This document shows positions 1 to 6,199 of a DNA stretch of 8,528 nucleotides, in pieces. The DNA comes from Nitrosarchaeum sp. (lineage in GTDB: Archaea; Thermoproteota; Nitrososphaeria; Nitrososphaerales; Nitrosopumilaceae): contig JABFSW010000164.1 of assembly GCA_013140415.1 (NCBI GenBank), forward strand, positions 1 to 8,528. The letters are read 5' to 3'. Numbering within the stretch: the stretch's first letter is position 1; the number at the start of each line of letters is the position of its first letter. A program made the position numbers and the translations under genes. Under the pieces are notes generated by a model. The model was not told the DNA's origin. It searched no databases and saw nothing but the letters and a program-made list of their open reading frames with translations.

Positions 1-2095
1 TTTTGACATGAGTTCCACCACATGCTTCAACATCAAAGTCTTCAATTGATACAATTCTAACTGATTTGACAGGAACTACACCCCCCTGATAAATTTTAAA
101 TCCATATTTTTGCTCTGCAGTTCCTCTATCATAGTTTTCAATAGTTACTGTCATGTCTTTTGCAACAATATCGTTTGCAGCATTTTCAATGTCTTGCACT
201 TGTTGATCTGTTAATGATGAATGATGTGTAATGTCTAATCTTGCATGATCTGCTTCTTTGAATGCAGAGTGTTGCCATATCCACGAACCTAATACTCCTC
301 TTGCTGATGAATTTAGAATGTGTGTACTTGTGTGGTTTTTTGTTATGTTTGCTCTACGTGTTACATCAACTTTGCATGATACTATACTTCCTTCTTTTGG
401 AGTCTGGCCTTCTATCTCATGAATAATTACTCCCCCGTGTTTATTGACATCAACTACTTTGGCTTCTGCAATGGTTCCATGATCAGGCTCTTGTCCTCCA
501 CCTCTTGCATAAAATGAAGTTCTATCAAGCACTACTGATTTATCAAAAACTTTGAGAACTTTGGCCTCAAACTCCATCGGATCATCTTTGTAAAATAACA
601 TTTCAGTTTCTGGAATGTTTTCAAGTGGAAGTTGCTCCACATCTTTTTTCTTGTCTGATTGGTGCAAATCCGATAATTTTGCATAAAATGATGAGGGAAT
701 TTCAGAGATTACGTCAATTTCTTTGAGATACTCTGGCGTAATTCCATCTGATTCGTATAGTGTGATTAGTTCATCAACAGTTGGTGCTCTACCTTTTTCT
801 TTTAGACGTACTGCCATTTTACCCATTCTTGTTTTTGATTCAACATATCTTTCAGATTCTAATTTTAGAATAGTTTTGACGTCTTGTCTTTTAGCATCAA
901 GCTCAGGATAGGTATCTTTTAGATAATCAATATGCATATCCACTAGTTCATCAATGTCTAGCTTGAGATTCATTCTGTCCATTGTTCCATTAATTCTTCT
1001 CAACATCATTCTTAGATTGTATCCTCCACCAACATTACTTGGCAATGCCCCATCTGTAATTGCAAAGATCAATGTACGAAGATGATCTGCAATCAAATAC
1101 ATTCCTTCAAGCGGTGTGATTATTCGATTAATCTGATCTTGTGTTAGCCCTACAGATTTTACTGCATGTCTTCTTACATCAATTAAATCCTCATGAATCT
1201 CCAGATTTTTTGCAATTGCTGTAAAATACTTTCTAAGCATTTCAGTGTCTGAATCAATTCCTATTTTTTCAAACAAGTGATTTGTGATTGGACCAAAACA
1301 GCAATCATATGCAGTTGGAGTTCCCATAGTAATCCATGCAAATCTTTCTAGACCTGCACCCATATCGATAATTTTCTGATCAAGTGTTGTATGTTTTCCC
1401 AACTCTCCTTGAAATTCAGTAAATACGGCATTACCAATCTCTAATCCTCTGACAAAATATTCTAATGATGAACCAAAAGAGCCTCCACCTGCCCAAACAT
1501 CTTCAACAAACACAACTTCTTCTTTCTTTATTCCGAATTGATTCGTCAATAACCTAAAGTCTAAATCTACACATTTGTCTTTCCAATATCCTTGTGAATT
1601 TGGAATACTGTGTTGTCCAATCATACAAAAACTAGAAAAATGTCTTCCAGTTACTCCGACATTTTCCAAATCCTTGAATCTTAAACAAGTTTGCGGAACA
1701 ACTAATGGGTTTGCAGGAAATTCAAAGACAACTTTTGAACCCATTATTCTTTGAAAATCTACAATAGATGCAATTGTAAAGTAAAGATCATCTCGCCATC
1801 TACAAACAACTGGATATCTTGAAACTGATGTGTGGCCATTTTTTACAAAAAATGATTCTACTTCTTTCCAAGCTTGTGTATAATCAAATCTCTTTGCAGT
1901 TGGAGGATCTCCGATAAACGAATATGTATCATCTGCATCATCTGGACATAATTCTCTTCCAGAATCTAAAGTCCAGAAGAATCTTTTGCACTTTAAGCAT
2001 GATTTTCTGACAAATCCTTGCTCTTCAAATAATTTAACCTTGTAGTATCTATCTGGGTCAGATGAAAATTCCTTTAGAATTTCTTTTTTATCCAA
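1..2095 (-). CDS. alaS: Alanyl-tRNA synthetase, archaeal type (3' end outside window)
   Basis: Cytosolic class II enzyme that charges tRNA-Ala with alanine and hydrolyses mischarged Ser/Gly-tRNA. About 698 codons are present; the rest of the editing domain and the C-Ala domain (roughly 200 residues in relatives) lie beyond the left edge. Visible in order: an archaeal N-terminal metal-type motif (C33, C36, FFWT, C50); the aminoacylation core with RWRDDLYFT (99-107) and PQTCLRF (about 134-140); class II motif 3 GAGLERFAW (about 245-253); then the editing domain with HTSTH (588-592) and CGGTH (692-696), the zinc/editing tetrad. No ATG exists in frame before conserved sequence. The frame opens after a TAA, and the TTG at 2093-2095 gives (M)DKKEILKEF; a TATA-like box 25 bp upstream fits a leaderless TTG start. 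The fourth Cys expected in the N-terminal motif is absent (DDADD instead). Identification is certain; the start is probable. Confidence 0.96.
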   Translation of the reverse strand, partial: MDKKEILKEFSSDPDRYYKVKLFEEQGFVRKSCLKCKRFFWTLDSGRELCPDDADDTYSFIGDPPTAKRFDYTQAWKEVESFFVKNGHTSVSRYPVVCRWRDDLYFTIASIVDFQRIMGSKVVFEFPANPLVVPQTCLRFKDLENVGVTGRHFSSFCMIGQHSIPNSQGYWKDKCVDLDFRLLTNQFGIKKEEVVFVEDVWAGGGSFGSSLEYFVRGLEIGNAVFTEFQGELGKHTTLDQKIIDMGAGLERFAWITMGTPTAYDCCFGPITNHLFEKIGIDSDTEMLRKYFTAIAKNLEIHEDLIDVRRHAVKSVGLTQDQINRIITPLEGMYLIADHLRTLIFAITDGALPSNVGGGYNLRMMLRRINGTMDRMNLKLDIDELVDMHIDYLKDTYPELDAKRQDVKTILKLESERYVESKTRMGKMAVRLKEKGRAPTVDELITLYESDGITPEYLKEIDVISEIPSSFYAKLSDLHQSDKKKDVEQLPLENIPETEMLFYKDDPMEFEAKVLKVFDKSVVLDRTSFYARGGGQEPDHGTIAEAKVVDVNKHGGVIIHEIEGQTPKEGSIVSCKVDVTRRANITKNHTSTHILNSSARGVLGSWIWQHSAFKEADHARLDITHHSSLTDQQVQDIENAANDIVAKDMTVTIENYDRGTAEQKYGFKIYQGGVVPVKSVRIVSIEDFDVEACGGTHVK

Positions 2096-2115
2096 CGATG
2101 AACATCTCTTAGTCT

Positions 2116-2124
2116 GATATTAAG
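2116..2124 (-). promoter_or_regulatory. TATA-like box for alaS
   Basis: CTTAATATC read on the minus strand, centred about 25 bp before the TTG start of alaS. This is the spacing expected for an archaeal TBP site on a leaderless mRNA. The surrounding DNA is very AT-rich, so the match is suggestive only. Confidence 0.4.
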
Positions 2125-2195
2125 AATTGTCGATTATTAATTCATTAAATACAATCTAACTTGGACATAATAACCCCTAAAACCTTAATCAGAAA

Positions 2196-3632
2196 CTAGT
2201 TTTTCTTTACTGCATCGTATTTTGATAATTCGGAATTCCATACTATCTTGACATATGGGTCAAACTCGTATGTGTCAGCAAATTTCTTTACATTTTCTTT
2301 GTGAACATCATCTAGTATTTTTAGAGCTGCTATCTTTTCTTGCAGGATATTCTCTTGTGTTGAATCATGTTTTTTTCTTATTTGCATGATTTTGGTGCTA
2401 AGCTCCTCTATTGTCATGCCCGAACGCTCACTCTGATCCTTTATTGCACTTTTTTCATCATTTTTTGACTGTTTTAATGCATCCGCATATTTTTTGTCAT
2501 ATGCATCTTTTAACTCTCCTTGTTTTAATGCAAGGTCATCATCAAATTCTTCTAGTTTTTGGTTTATTTCTTGAATTATCGCTGATACATCCTTGTCCTG
2601 AATTTTATCTAAAATGTATGATTGCGGATCATGTGATTCTGCAATACCTTGTGCTATCCATGAATCTGCAGTTTCTTGTAGTACACATGAATATTTTCCA
2701 GACTCTAAAGCATAGACTACTGTTAACCCTTCATCACATTTTGTTAGTGGAGTTACCGAATCTACATTAGATGATGTAGAGTTTCCAGTGATTTCTCCCA
2801 TTCCGTGGCGTATCCACATTTCTGCAGTTGACATTGAAACACAGACATAGTCATTTGCATGAAAACGATACACAACAACAGATCCTTTTCTACACTCTGT
2901 ATCAGGAGTTGTTTTTCCTAAATCCTCCCATGATATTGCATCATCAGGATTTGCTTGTAGATATGCAGGGTTTGTTCTGTAGTCCTCATAGTATTTTCGT
3001 AGTTGTTCTCCAGTTATTGGAGTTTCAATAAACTGTCCTTCTTTATTAAACATAATTTGCTGATTGTAATATGCCAAGTTATGATTTACATTAAAGATGC
3101 TGTTTGCTTCAATTAGCTCTATTCGTTTTGTTTCTGCTGCTTTAAGATATGCTTGACGTGCTTCTTTTAGCGAACCGCCATTTGCTAAAACTTTTTTGAG
3201 TGCATCCCGTCCTGCATCAACTTTAATTTGGTGAAATTCAAACTGATCCCAAAAAACTTCTTTTACTTGTGGTTCTTGGACTTTATCGACAAATCGTGAA
3301 AAAGAGTTTTTTGGTGAGTAATATTCCCATAATGCTTCCCATTCATTGAGATCCTGATTTAGCTTTTCAAGTACCTGTGCTCTTTTTGCCTCTAGTTCTT
3401 TTTTAGCTTCTAGTGCTTCATAGTTTTTCTCTTCTAGTTCTTTAATCCACTTTTTTGTCTGCTCTATTTTTTTTAAGATGTCTTGTGCAACAGGATTGTT
3501 TGCAAGATTTCCTGACAAAGTAACCTGCTCGCTTGTTTCAGATTGTGCAAAGGAATAATTTACTGAAATTATCATTAATCCAAAAAGACATGCATAGATT
3601 ATGCTATTCACAAAAAATTGATCTGTCATCAT
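2196..3632 (-). CDS. Secreted coiled-coil protein with tandem Cys-pair repeats, function unknown
   Basis: 478 aa. The N-terminus has a Sec signal peptide: hydrophobic residues about 9-28, likely cleaved after SFA (residue 29). Residues 50-98 and 345-452 are rich in Glu, Lys, Ala and Leu with heptad-like spacing, so I predict two coiled coils. Between them lie two copies of a repeat at residues 241-281 and 293-333. Each has the pattern C-x3-G/L-x-VVY-x(8)-Y-x-CV-x(4)-TA-x2-WI-x2-G-x2-E, with C247/C264 and C299/C316 (identical spacing) probably forming one disulfide each. The repeat resembles Cys-pair segments I know from secreted thaumarchaeal proteins (C..G..LVY..CV...TA..L..RGW). There is no C-terminal membrane anchor, so the protein is probably extracytoplasmic. 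Two ATGs stand in tandem at the start; the first follows a TATA-like box by about 23 bp. It lies 65 bp downstream of another envelope gene on the same strand. No enzymatic motif is seen. Confidence 0.88.
   Translation of the reverse strand: MMTDQFFVNSIIYACLFGLMIISVNYSFAQSETSEQVTLSGNLANNPVAQDILKKIEQTKKWIKELEEKNYEALEAKKELEAKRAQVLEKLNQDLNEWEALWEYYSPKNSFSRFVDKVQEPQVKEVFWDQFEFHQIKVDAGRDALKKVLANGGSLKEARQAYLKAAETKRIELIEANSIFNVNHNLAYYNQQIMFNKEGQFIETPITGEQLRKYYEDYRTNPAYLQANPDDAISWEDLGKTTPDTECRKGSVVVYRFHANDYVCVSMSTAEMWIRHGMGEITGNSTSSNVDSVTPLTKCDEGLTVVYALESGKYSCVLQETADSWIAQGIAESHDPQSYILDKIQDKDVSAIIQEINQKLEEFDDDLALKQGELKDAYDKKYADALKQSKNDEKSAIKDQSERSGMTIEELSTKIMQIRKKHDSTQENILQEKIAALKILDDVHKENVKKFADTYEFDPYVKIVWNSELSKYDAVKKN
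2634..2756 (-). repeat. Cys-pair repeat unit 2 (protein-level)
   Basis: Residues 293-333 of the same protein: VTPLTKC, VVY, YSCV, TADSWI, GIAES. Ser/Thr/Asn-rich residues 282-292 link it to unit 1. The DNA of the two units has diverged, so the duplication is old. Confidence 0.75.
2790..2912 (-). repeat. Cys-pair repeat unit 1 (protein-level)
   Basis: Residues 241-281 of the secreted protein: TTPDTEC, VVY, YVCV, TAEMWI, G-x-GEI. It aligns without gaps to unit 2, including C-x16-C spacing. Period is 52 residues. Confidence 0.75.
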
Positions 3633-3650
3633 TATTTAAGATGTACTGAG

Positions 3651-3659
3651 AAATTATAC
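3651..3659 (-). promoter_or_regulatory. TATA-like box for the Cys-pair repeat gene
   Basis: GTATAATTT on the minus strand, centred about 23 bp before the ATG at 3632. It suggests this gene has its own leaderless transcript as well as any read-through from the gene at 4414-3698. Confidence 0.4.
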
Positions 3660-3697
3660 GTCAGTATGATTTCTAAAATTCATGACATTAATCCAAA

Positions 3698-4414
3698 TTA
3701 TGGCTGATAAAACTCGCCAGTAATTTCAGAATCAATACTATCTACAGAATTGAATATGGAAGATGTTACAGTACCATAGTCTTTATGATCAACAGTGATG
3801 TCCACATAATATGATGTTCTAGAAACATCATTTATCACAGTCTTAAAATTTGAAGTAAAAAAAGTTCCAGAAAATATTTCTTTTTCACTAGTCCTAATTA
3901 CTACATTAGTGCTTTTTGTATTCCCAGTAGCGTCTGAATACTGAAGCAAGACATCTCCATTAGATTGTTGAATCATCGACAAATCAAGTTTTTCATAAAC
4001 AACATGTGGATAGTTGGATTCAATATTTGAATCAGTATTTGGGGGGTTTGTTGGTTGAGTTGTAGGTGTGGTTGATTGAGTTGCAAATTCATCAGTAGGT
4101 TTTTTGAATATATCGTCGATGCTCTTTGCTGGGTTTATTTGAGATATTTTTTCAGATAATAGATCCTTTGAAGATTCTTTTGCACTGTTTATTTGGCTGC
4201 TGATTTTATCACTGGTTTCATCCACTACTTTGACTGAGGAGTCCAAACCGTTTTCAATTGATTTTGTTGTTTTAATTCCCAAGTTATTTGCATCTTCCTT
4301 CATAGGCTCAATTACATTACTAGAGATATTAGGAAATAGACCATTAATTTCTGATGAGAACATAAACACTCCTAGAGCCAAAATAGAGGCTATTACAATT
4401 ATTTTTATGAGCAT
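3698..4414 (-). CDS. Membrane-anchored extracytoplasmic protein, function unknown
   Basis: 238 aa, not recognised as a named family. One N-terminal hydrophobic segment (about residues 2-19) follows a single Lys, so it is a signal anchor or uncleaved signal peptide that puts the rest outside. Residues 30-100 are Ser/Asn/Lys/Asp-rich and predicted helical (KISSQINSAKES). Residues 112-128 form a Thr/Pro/Gln/Asn linker with repeated TTP/TNP steps, typical of glycosylated stalks on archaeal surface proteins. Residues 135-238 alternate hydrophobic and polar residues (DVLLQYSD, YYVDITVDH), suggesting a compact beta-sandwich domain exposed beyond the stalk. There is no cysteine and no catalytic motif. 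An AT-rich TATA-like stretch near 4431-4439 precedes the ATG. It sits 65 bp upstream of a second secreted protein on the same strand, so the two may serve the same surface structure. Confidence 0.8.
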   Translation of the reverse strand: MLIKIIVIASILALGVFMFSSEINGLFPNISSNVIEPMKEDANNLGIKTTKSIENGLDSSVKVVDETSDKISSQINSAKESSKDLLSEKISQINPAKSIDDIFKKPTDEFATQSTTPTTQPTNPPNTDSNIESNYPHVVYEKLDLSMIQQSNGDVLLQYSDATGNTKSTNVVIRTSEKEIFSGTFFTSNFKTVINDVSRTSYYVDITVDHKDYGTVTSSIFNSVDSIDSEITGEFYQP

Positions 4415-4669
4415 GTGTTATTGATCTAAAAAATATGTTTTAGAGTACAAGTCAAAAAAAATTACTGGCAAGCTAAAACACTAAATGTCCTTACACGTCA
4501 AAGTTCTACAAATAGACACAATCAGATGCTTTCAAAATAAAACACTGGCAATTAAAATCCTGATTTCAAAAACATTTTGCTAATTTTGTTTTAGTTTTGT
4601 AATGGATTAACTGGAGATAATTACGTCTGGTTTGATACCAATAAATACACTACATAATTCATTCTAATC
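4415..4669. promoter_or_regulatory. Divergent intergenic promoter region
   Basis: 255 bp between divergent starts, about 70% A+T. It should contain both promoters. I see no tRNA and no convincing small ORF. The octamers actggcaa and aaaacact each occur twice (near 4464-4482 and 4540-4552), which could be regulator half-sites or chance. Confidence 0.4.
4641..4647 (+). promoter_or_regulatory. TATA-like box for the 169-aa gene
   Basis: ATAAATA centred about 26 bp before the ATG at 4670, which implies transcription starting at or next to the start codon. No Shine-Dalgarno sequence precedes the ATG, consistent with a leaderless mRNA. Confidence 0.5.
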
Positions 4670-5179
4670 ATGTTTGGAAAAAAACCTGCATTAAGGGAAG
4701 GAGTTCATGTTTTCTCTACTAAAAAAAATGGAGAATTTTATGATTTCATCTTTGGTGTAGTAACTGGGGTTGATGGAAGAAAAGTTGGCATTAACGGTGT
4801 AATCGTAACTCCTGTTGGTCTCAAAAACAAAATTTCTCAAGGTAAAACCGGTGTTAGGTCTACTGAGATTCTTGAACATCCTACACCTGATAATGTTGTA
4901 TTAGCTCTAGTTTACAGAGTTGAGCATGAAAACTATGCTGAAGTTATAGATTTGGATAAGGACAAATGTGATTTAATTCCGCCAAAAGTTTATGCAATGT
5001 TGGATGGTTGGATTCGTGAATCTCTTCCAGAATTAATTAACAATGTGTTGTCATTACCACCAGGTTCTGAAAGAGATGAGGCAAAACGTGTTTTGAGACA
5101 TAGAATGGATACACTTGTGGATAAGCATCTAAAAAGAACACTCTATTCTGTTTGTAGAAGTCTGAAAATACTAAACTAG
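4670..5179 (+). CDS. Hypothetical protein, soluble, unrecognised family
   Basis: 169 aa with no signal peptide or membrane segment, so probably cytosolic. Residues 8-95 look beta-rich with glycine turns (HVFSTKKNGEFYDF, VVTGVDGRKVGINGV), as in a small barrel. Residues 103-165 look helical and basic, with LPPGSERDEAKR and DKHLKRTLYSVCR, so contact with nucleic acid or an acidic partner is possible; that is inference only. Two cysteines (C100, C152) are too far apart to form an obvious metal site. Codon use matches neighbouring housekeeping genes, and a good TATA box precedes it, so it is probably an expressed native gene. It stands alone on its strand. The T-rich run after its stop merges with a transposase remnant. 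I cannot assign a function. Confidence 0.82.
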   Translation: MFGKKPALREGVHVFSTKKNGEFYDFIFGVVTGVDGRKVGINGVIVTPVGLKNKISQGKTGVRSTEILEHPTPDNVVLALVYRVEHENYAEVIDLDKDKCDLIPPKVYAMLDGWIRESLPELINNVLSLPPGSERDEAKRVLRHRMDTLVDKHLKRTLYSVCRSLKILN

Positions 5180-5194
5180 AATTTTATTTTTTGT
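5180..5194 (+). terminator. T-rich run after the 169-aa gene
   Basis: The stop codon is followed directly by a T-dominated stretch (attttattttttg). Archaeal RNA polymerase often terminates in such runs without a hairpin. The run also falls in the decayed 5' side of the transposase remnant. Confidence 0.35.
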
Positions 5195-5200
5195 AGAACT

Positions 5201-5335
5201 CTAATTTATCATAACTACATTAGACCTCATATGAGTTTGGATAATCAAACGCCAGCAGACAAGGCAGGAATCAAAGTAGAAGGTTCTAACAAATGGAAAA
5301 CGTTAATACAAAATGCAAGTAATAGTAATTACTGA
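5201..5335 (+). pseudogene. C-terminal remnant of a DDE (integrase-core) transposase
   Basis: The frame is open from just after the previous gene's stop to a TGA at 5333-5335. It reads YHNYIRPHMSLDNQTPADKA, then GIKVEG, NKWKTLIQNAS and a natural-looking end. The NY-x-RPH-x-SLD-x2-TPA-x2-AG block, followed by NKW-x-TLIQNA, is what I recognise as the end of archaeal integrase-core transposases of the IS6/IS240-like or related type. Only about 40 of the expected 200-350 residues remain. The catalytic D, D and E lie upstream in such enzymes and are missing, so it is inactive. An ATG at 5231 (inside RPHM) would give 34 residues, but homology extends upstream of it, so I treat it as a relic and not a small gene. 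No clear terminal inverted repeats or target-site duplications are visible. The exact IS family is uncertain. Confidence 0.78.
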
Positions 5336-5718
5336 AACAAAAAATTATTCAATTCAAACGTAGTAAATTCAACGATTGGTACGGTACTGTAAATGGTAAA
5401 GTAAAATATCAAAGTTCATCAGATATTATCAAAATAGGAAGATTAAAGGGTGATATTCAATTAGAATTAGAATCACATTTGCCTAGTGAACAAGTTAAAG
5501 TGATAAGTGGTTCTGAATGTTTGTTATCCACAATACCATATACCACAGGAAAATTTAGCATAGGTATAATCCATTTGCCATATCTTCCTAATCTAAAATC
5601 AAATCTATTGAAAACATGTTGGTTTTTGAAAAATAATTGGGATAAAGTGTATTTTGTAGGAAAAGATATTCTTGAAACATACATGAACATTCCTTCAACA
5701 AACTATTATAGACAATAA
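5329..5718 (+). pseudogene. ORF of unknown function lacking a normal start, probably 5'-truncated
   Basis: An open frame of 129 codons runs from the TAA at 5326-5328 to the stop at 5716-5718. It contains no ATG or GTG near its beginning. The only options are CTG at 5332 and TTG at 5479 (79 residues). Yet the part upstream of the TTG reads like real protein: DWYGTVNGKVKYQ, IIKIGRLKGDIQLELE. Further on are CLLSTIPYTTGKFSIGIIHL and TCWFLKNNWDKVYFVGKD, mixed alpha/beta in character with no family I recognise. The opposite strand (5457-5690) has an ATG-started ORF, but its composition is poor in acidic residues and rich in Phe/Arg, so the plus strand is the better candidate. Its start coincides with the end of the transposase remnant, which suggests that a transposition or deletion removed its promoter and N-terminus. 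Confidence 0.5.
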
Positions 5719-5736
5719 GCGCCAATTTTTGACAAG

Positions 5737-5749
5737 TAGAAAATTTCTA
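5737..5749. promoter_or_regulatory. 13-bp palindrome upstream of rpl12
   Basis: TAGAAA-A-TTTCTA is a perfect inverted repeat with one central base. It lies about 42 bp ahead of the rpl12 TATA box, a position suited to an activator or to a dimeric regulator. It is AT-rich and short, so chance is not excluded. Confidence 0.25.
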
Positions 5750-5790
5750 TCAACGTGCTACCAACTTTACAGAATCTAATTTCACCATAG

Positions 5791-5800
5791 TTTTATATTA
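5791..5800 (+). promoter_or_regulatory. TATA box for rpl12
   Basis: TTTTATATTA, centred about 28 bp before the ATG at 5824. It is the clearest archaeal TATA box in the window, as expected for a highly expressed ribosomal gene. The implied 5' leader is 0-4 nt. Confidence 0.65.
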
Positions 5801-5823
5801 TGCCCTAAGAAAATCTCGATACA

Positions 5824-6120
5824 ATGGAATACGTTTATGCTGCTTTACTTCTTCACAAGCTACAAAAAGAAGTTAATGAAGCCAACATCAGCTCAGTTGT
5901 TAAAGCATCTGGCGCCGCAGTTAATGATGCTCAAGTAAAAGCACTAGTTGCAGCTTTGGCTGATGTTAACATCGAAGAAGCAATCAAAGCCGCACCTGTG
6001 GCAGTAGCAGCAGCCGCTCCGGCAGCCGCAGCAGCAGGTGAAGCAAAGAAAGAAGCACCAGTTGATACAAGTAAAAGCGAAGAAGCCGCAATGGAAGGTC
6101 TCTCTTCTCTATTTGGCTAG
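5824..6120 (+). CDS. rpl12: Large-subunit ribosomal protein L12 (archaeal P1 type)
   Basis: 98 aa, within the usual archaeal range of about 95-115. L12 dimers bind the helical spine of L10 to make the ribosomal stalk that recruits and activates translation GTPases. The N-terminal dimerisation domain is [12 protein letters not shown] followed by [19 protein letters not shown] (to about residue 56). Then come an Ala/Pro hinge (residues 57-72), a charged stretch ([17 protein letters not shown]) and the universal archaeal/eukaryal factor-binding tail MEGLSSLFG at the extreme C-terminus. Codons here are visibly more G/C-rich than in neighbouring genes (gcagcc, gccgca), in line with the Ala content and high expression. 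It is not downstream of rpl10 here. It stands on the opposite strand with its own promoter and is followed by a TRIC-family gene. Confidence 0.96.
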   Translation: MEYVYAALLLHKLQKEVNEANISSVVKASGAAVNDAQVKALVAALADVNIEEAIKAAPVAVAAAAPAAAAAGEAKKEAPVDTSKSEEAAMEGLSSLFG

Positions 6121-6124
6121 ACAA

Positions 6125-6160
6125 CTATTATTTTTTCAATTTAATTTTGGTTTTTATTTA
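6125..6160 (+). terminator. Poly-T termination region after rpl12
   Basis: Consecutive T runs (tattattttttc, ttaattttggtttttattta) begin 5 nt past the rpl12 stop with no hairpin. This is the usual form of archaeal intrinsic terminators. Confidence 0.6.
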
Positions 6161-6199
6161 CATCAATGTTAATTAACAATTATTCATTTTTCATTTTAA

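Noticed and set aside
723..911. Plus-strand ORF of 62 codons
   Set aside because: Lies wholly antisense to clear AlaRS coding sequence, and its Ser/Leu-rich translation is typical of a shadow frame.
2137..2148. AT-only inverted repeat (ttaattcattaa) upstream of alaS
   Set aside because: Five-base arms made only of A and T are expected by chance in this DNA.
2411..3031. Two plus-strand ORFs (2411-2770 and 2828-3031)
   Set aside because: Antisense to the secreted coiled-coil protein; His/Leu-rich products arise from Asp/Glu/Lys codons on the other strand.
4464..4552. Repeated octamers actggcaa and aaaacact in the divergent intergenic region
   Set aside because: Short, AT-rich and irregularly spaced. 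Not a CRISPR array, and not distinguishable from chance by eye.
4415..4669. Possible tRNA or structured RNA in the largest intergenic gap
   Set aside because: No GC-rich acceptor/T-arm pattern, GTTCGA-like loop or long stem was found in it or in the smaller gaps.
5231..5335. Independent small protein of 34 residues starting at ATG 5231
   Set aside because: The transposase signature (NY-x-RPH) continues in frame upstream of this ATG, so it is an internal Met of a relic and not a gene start.
5457..5690. Minus-strand ATG ORF of 77 codons
   Set aside because: Opposes a longer plus-strand frame (5329-5718) with more ordinary composition. It is kept in mind as the alternative if homology shows otherwise.
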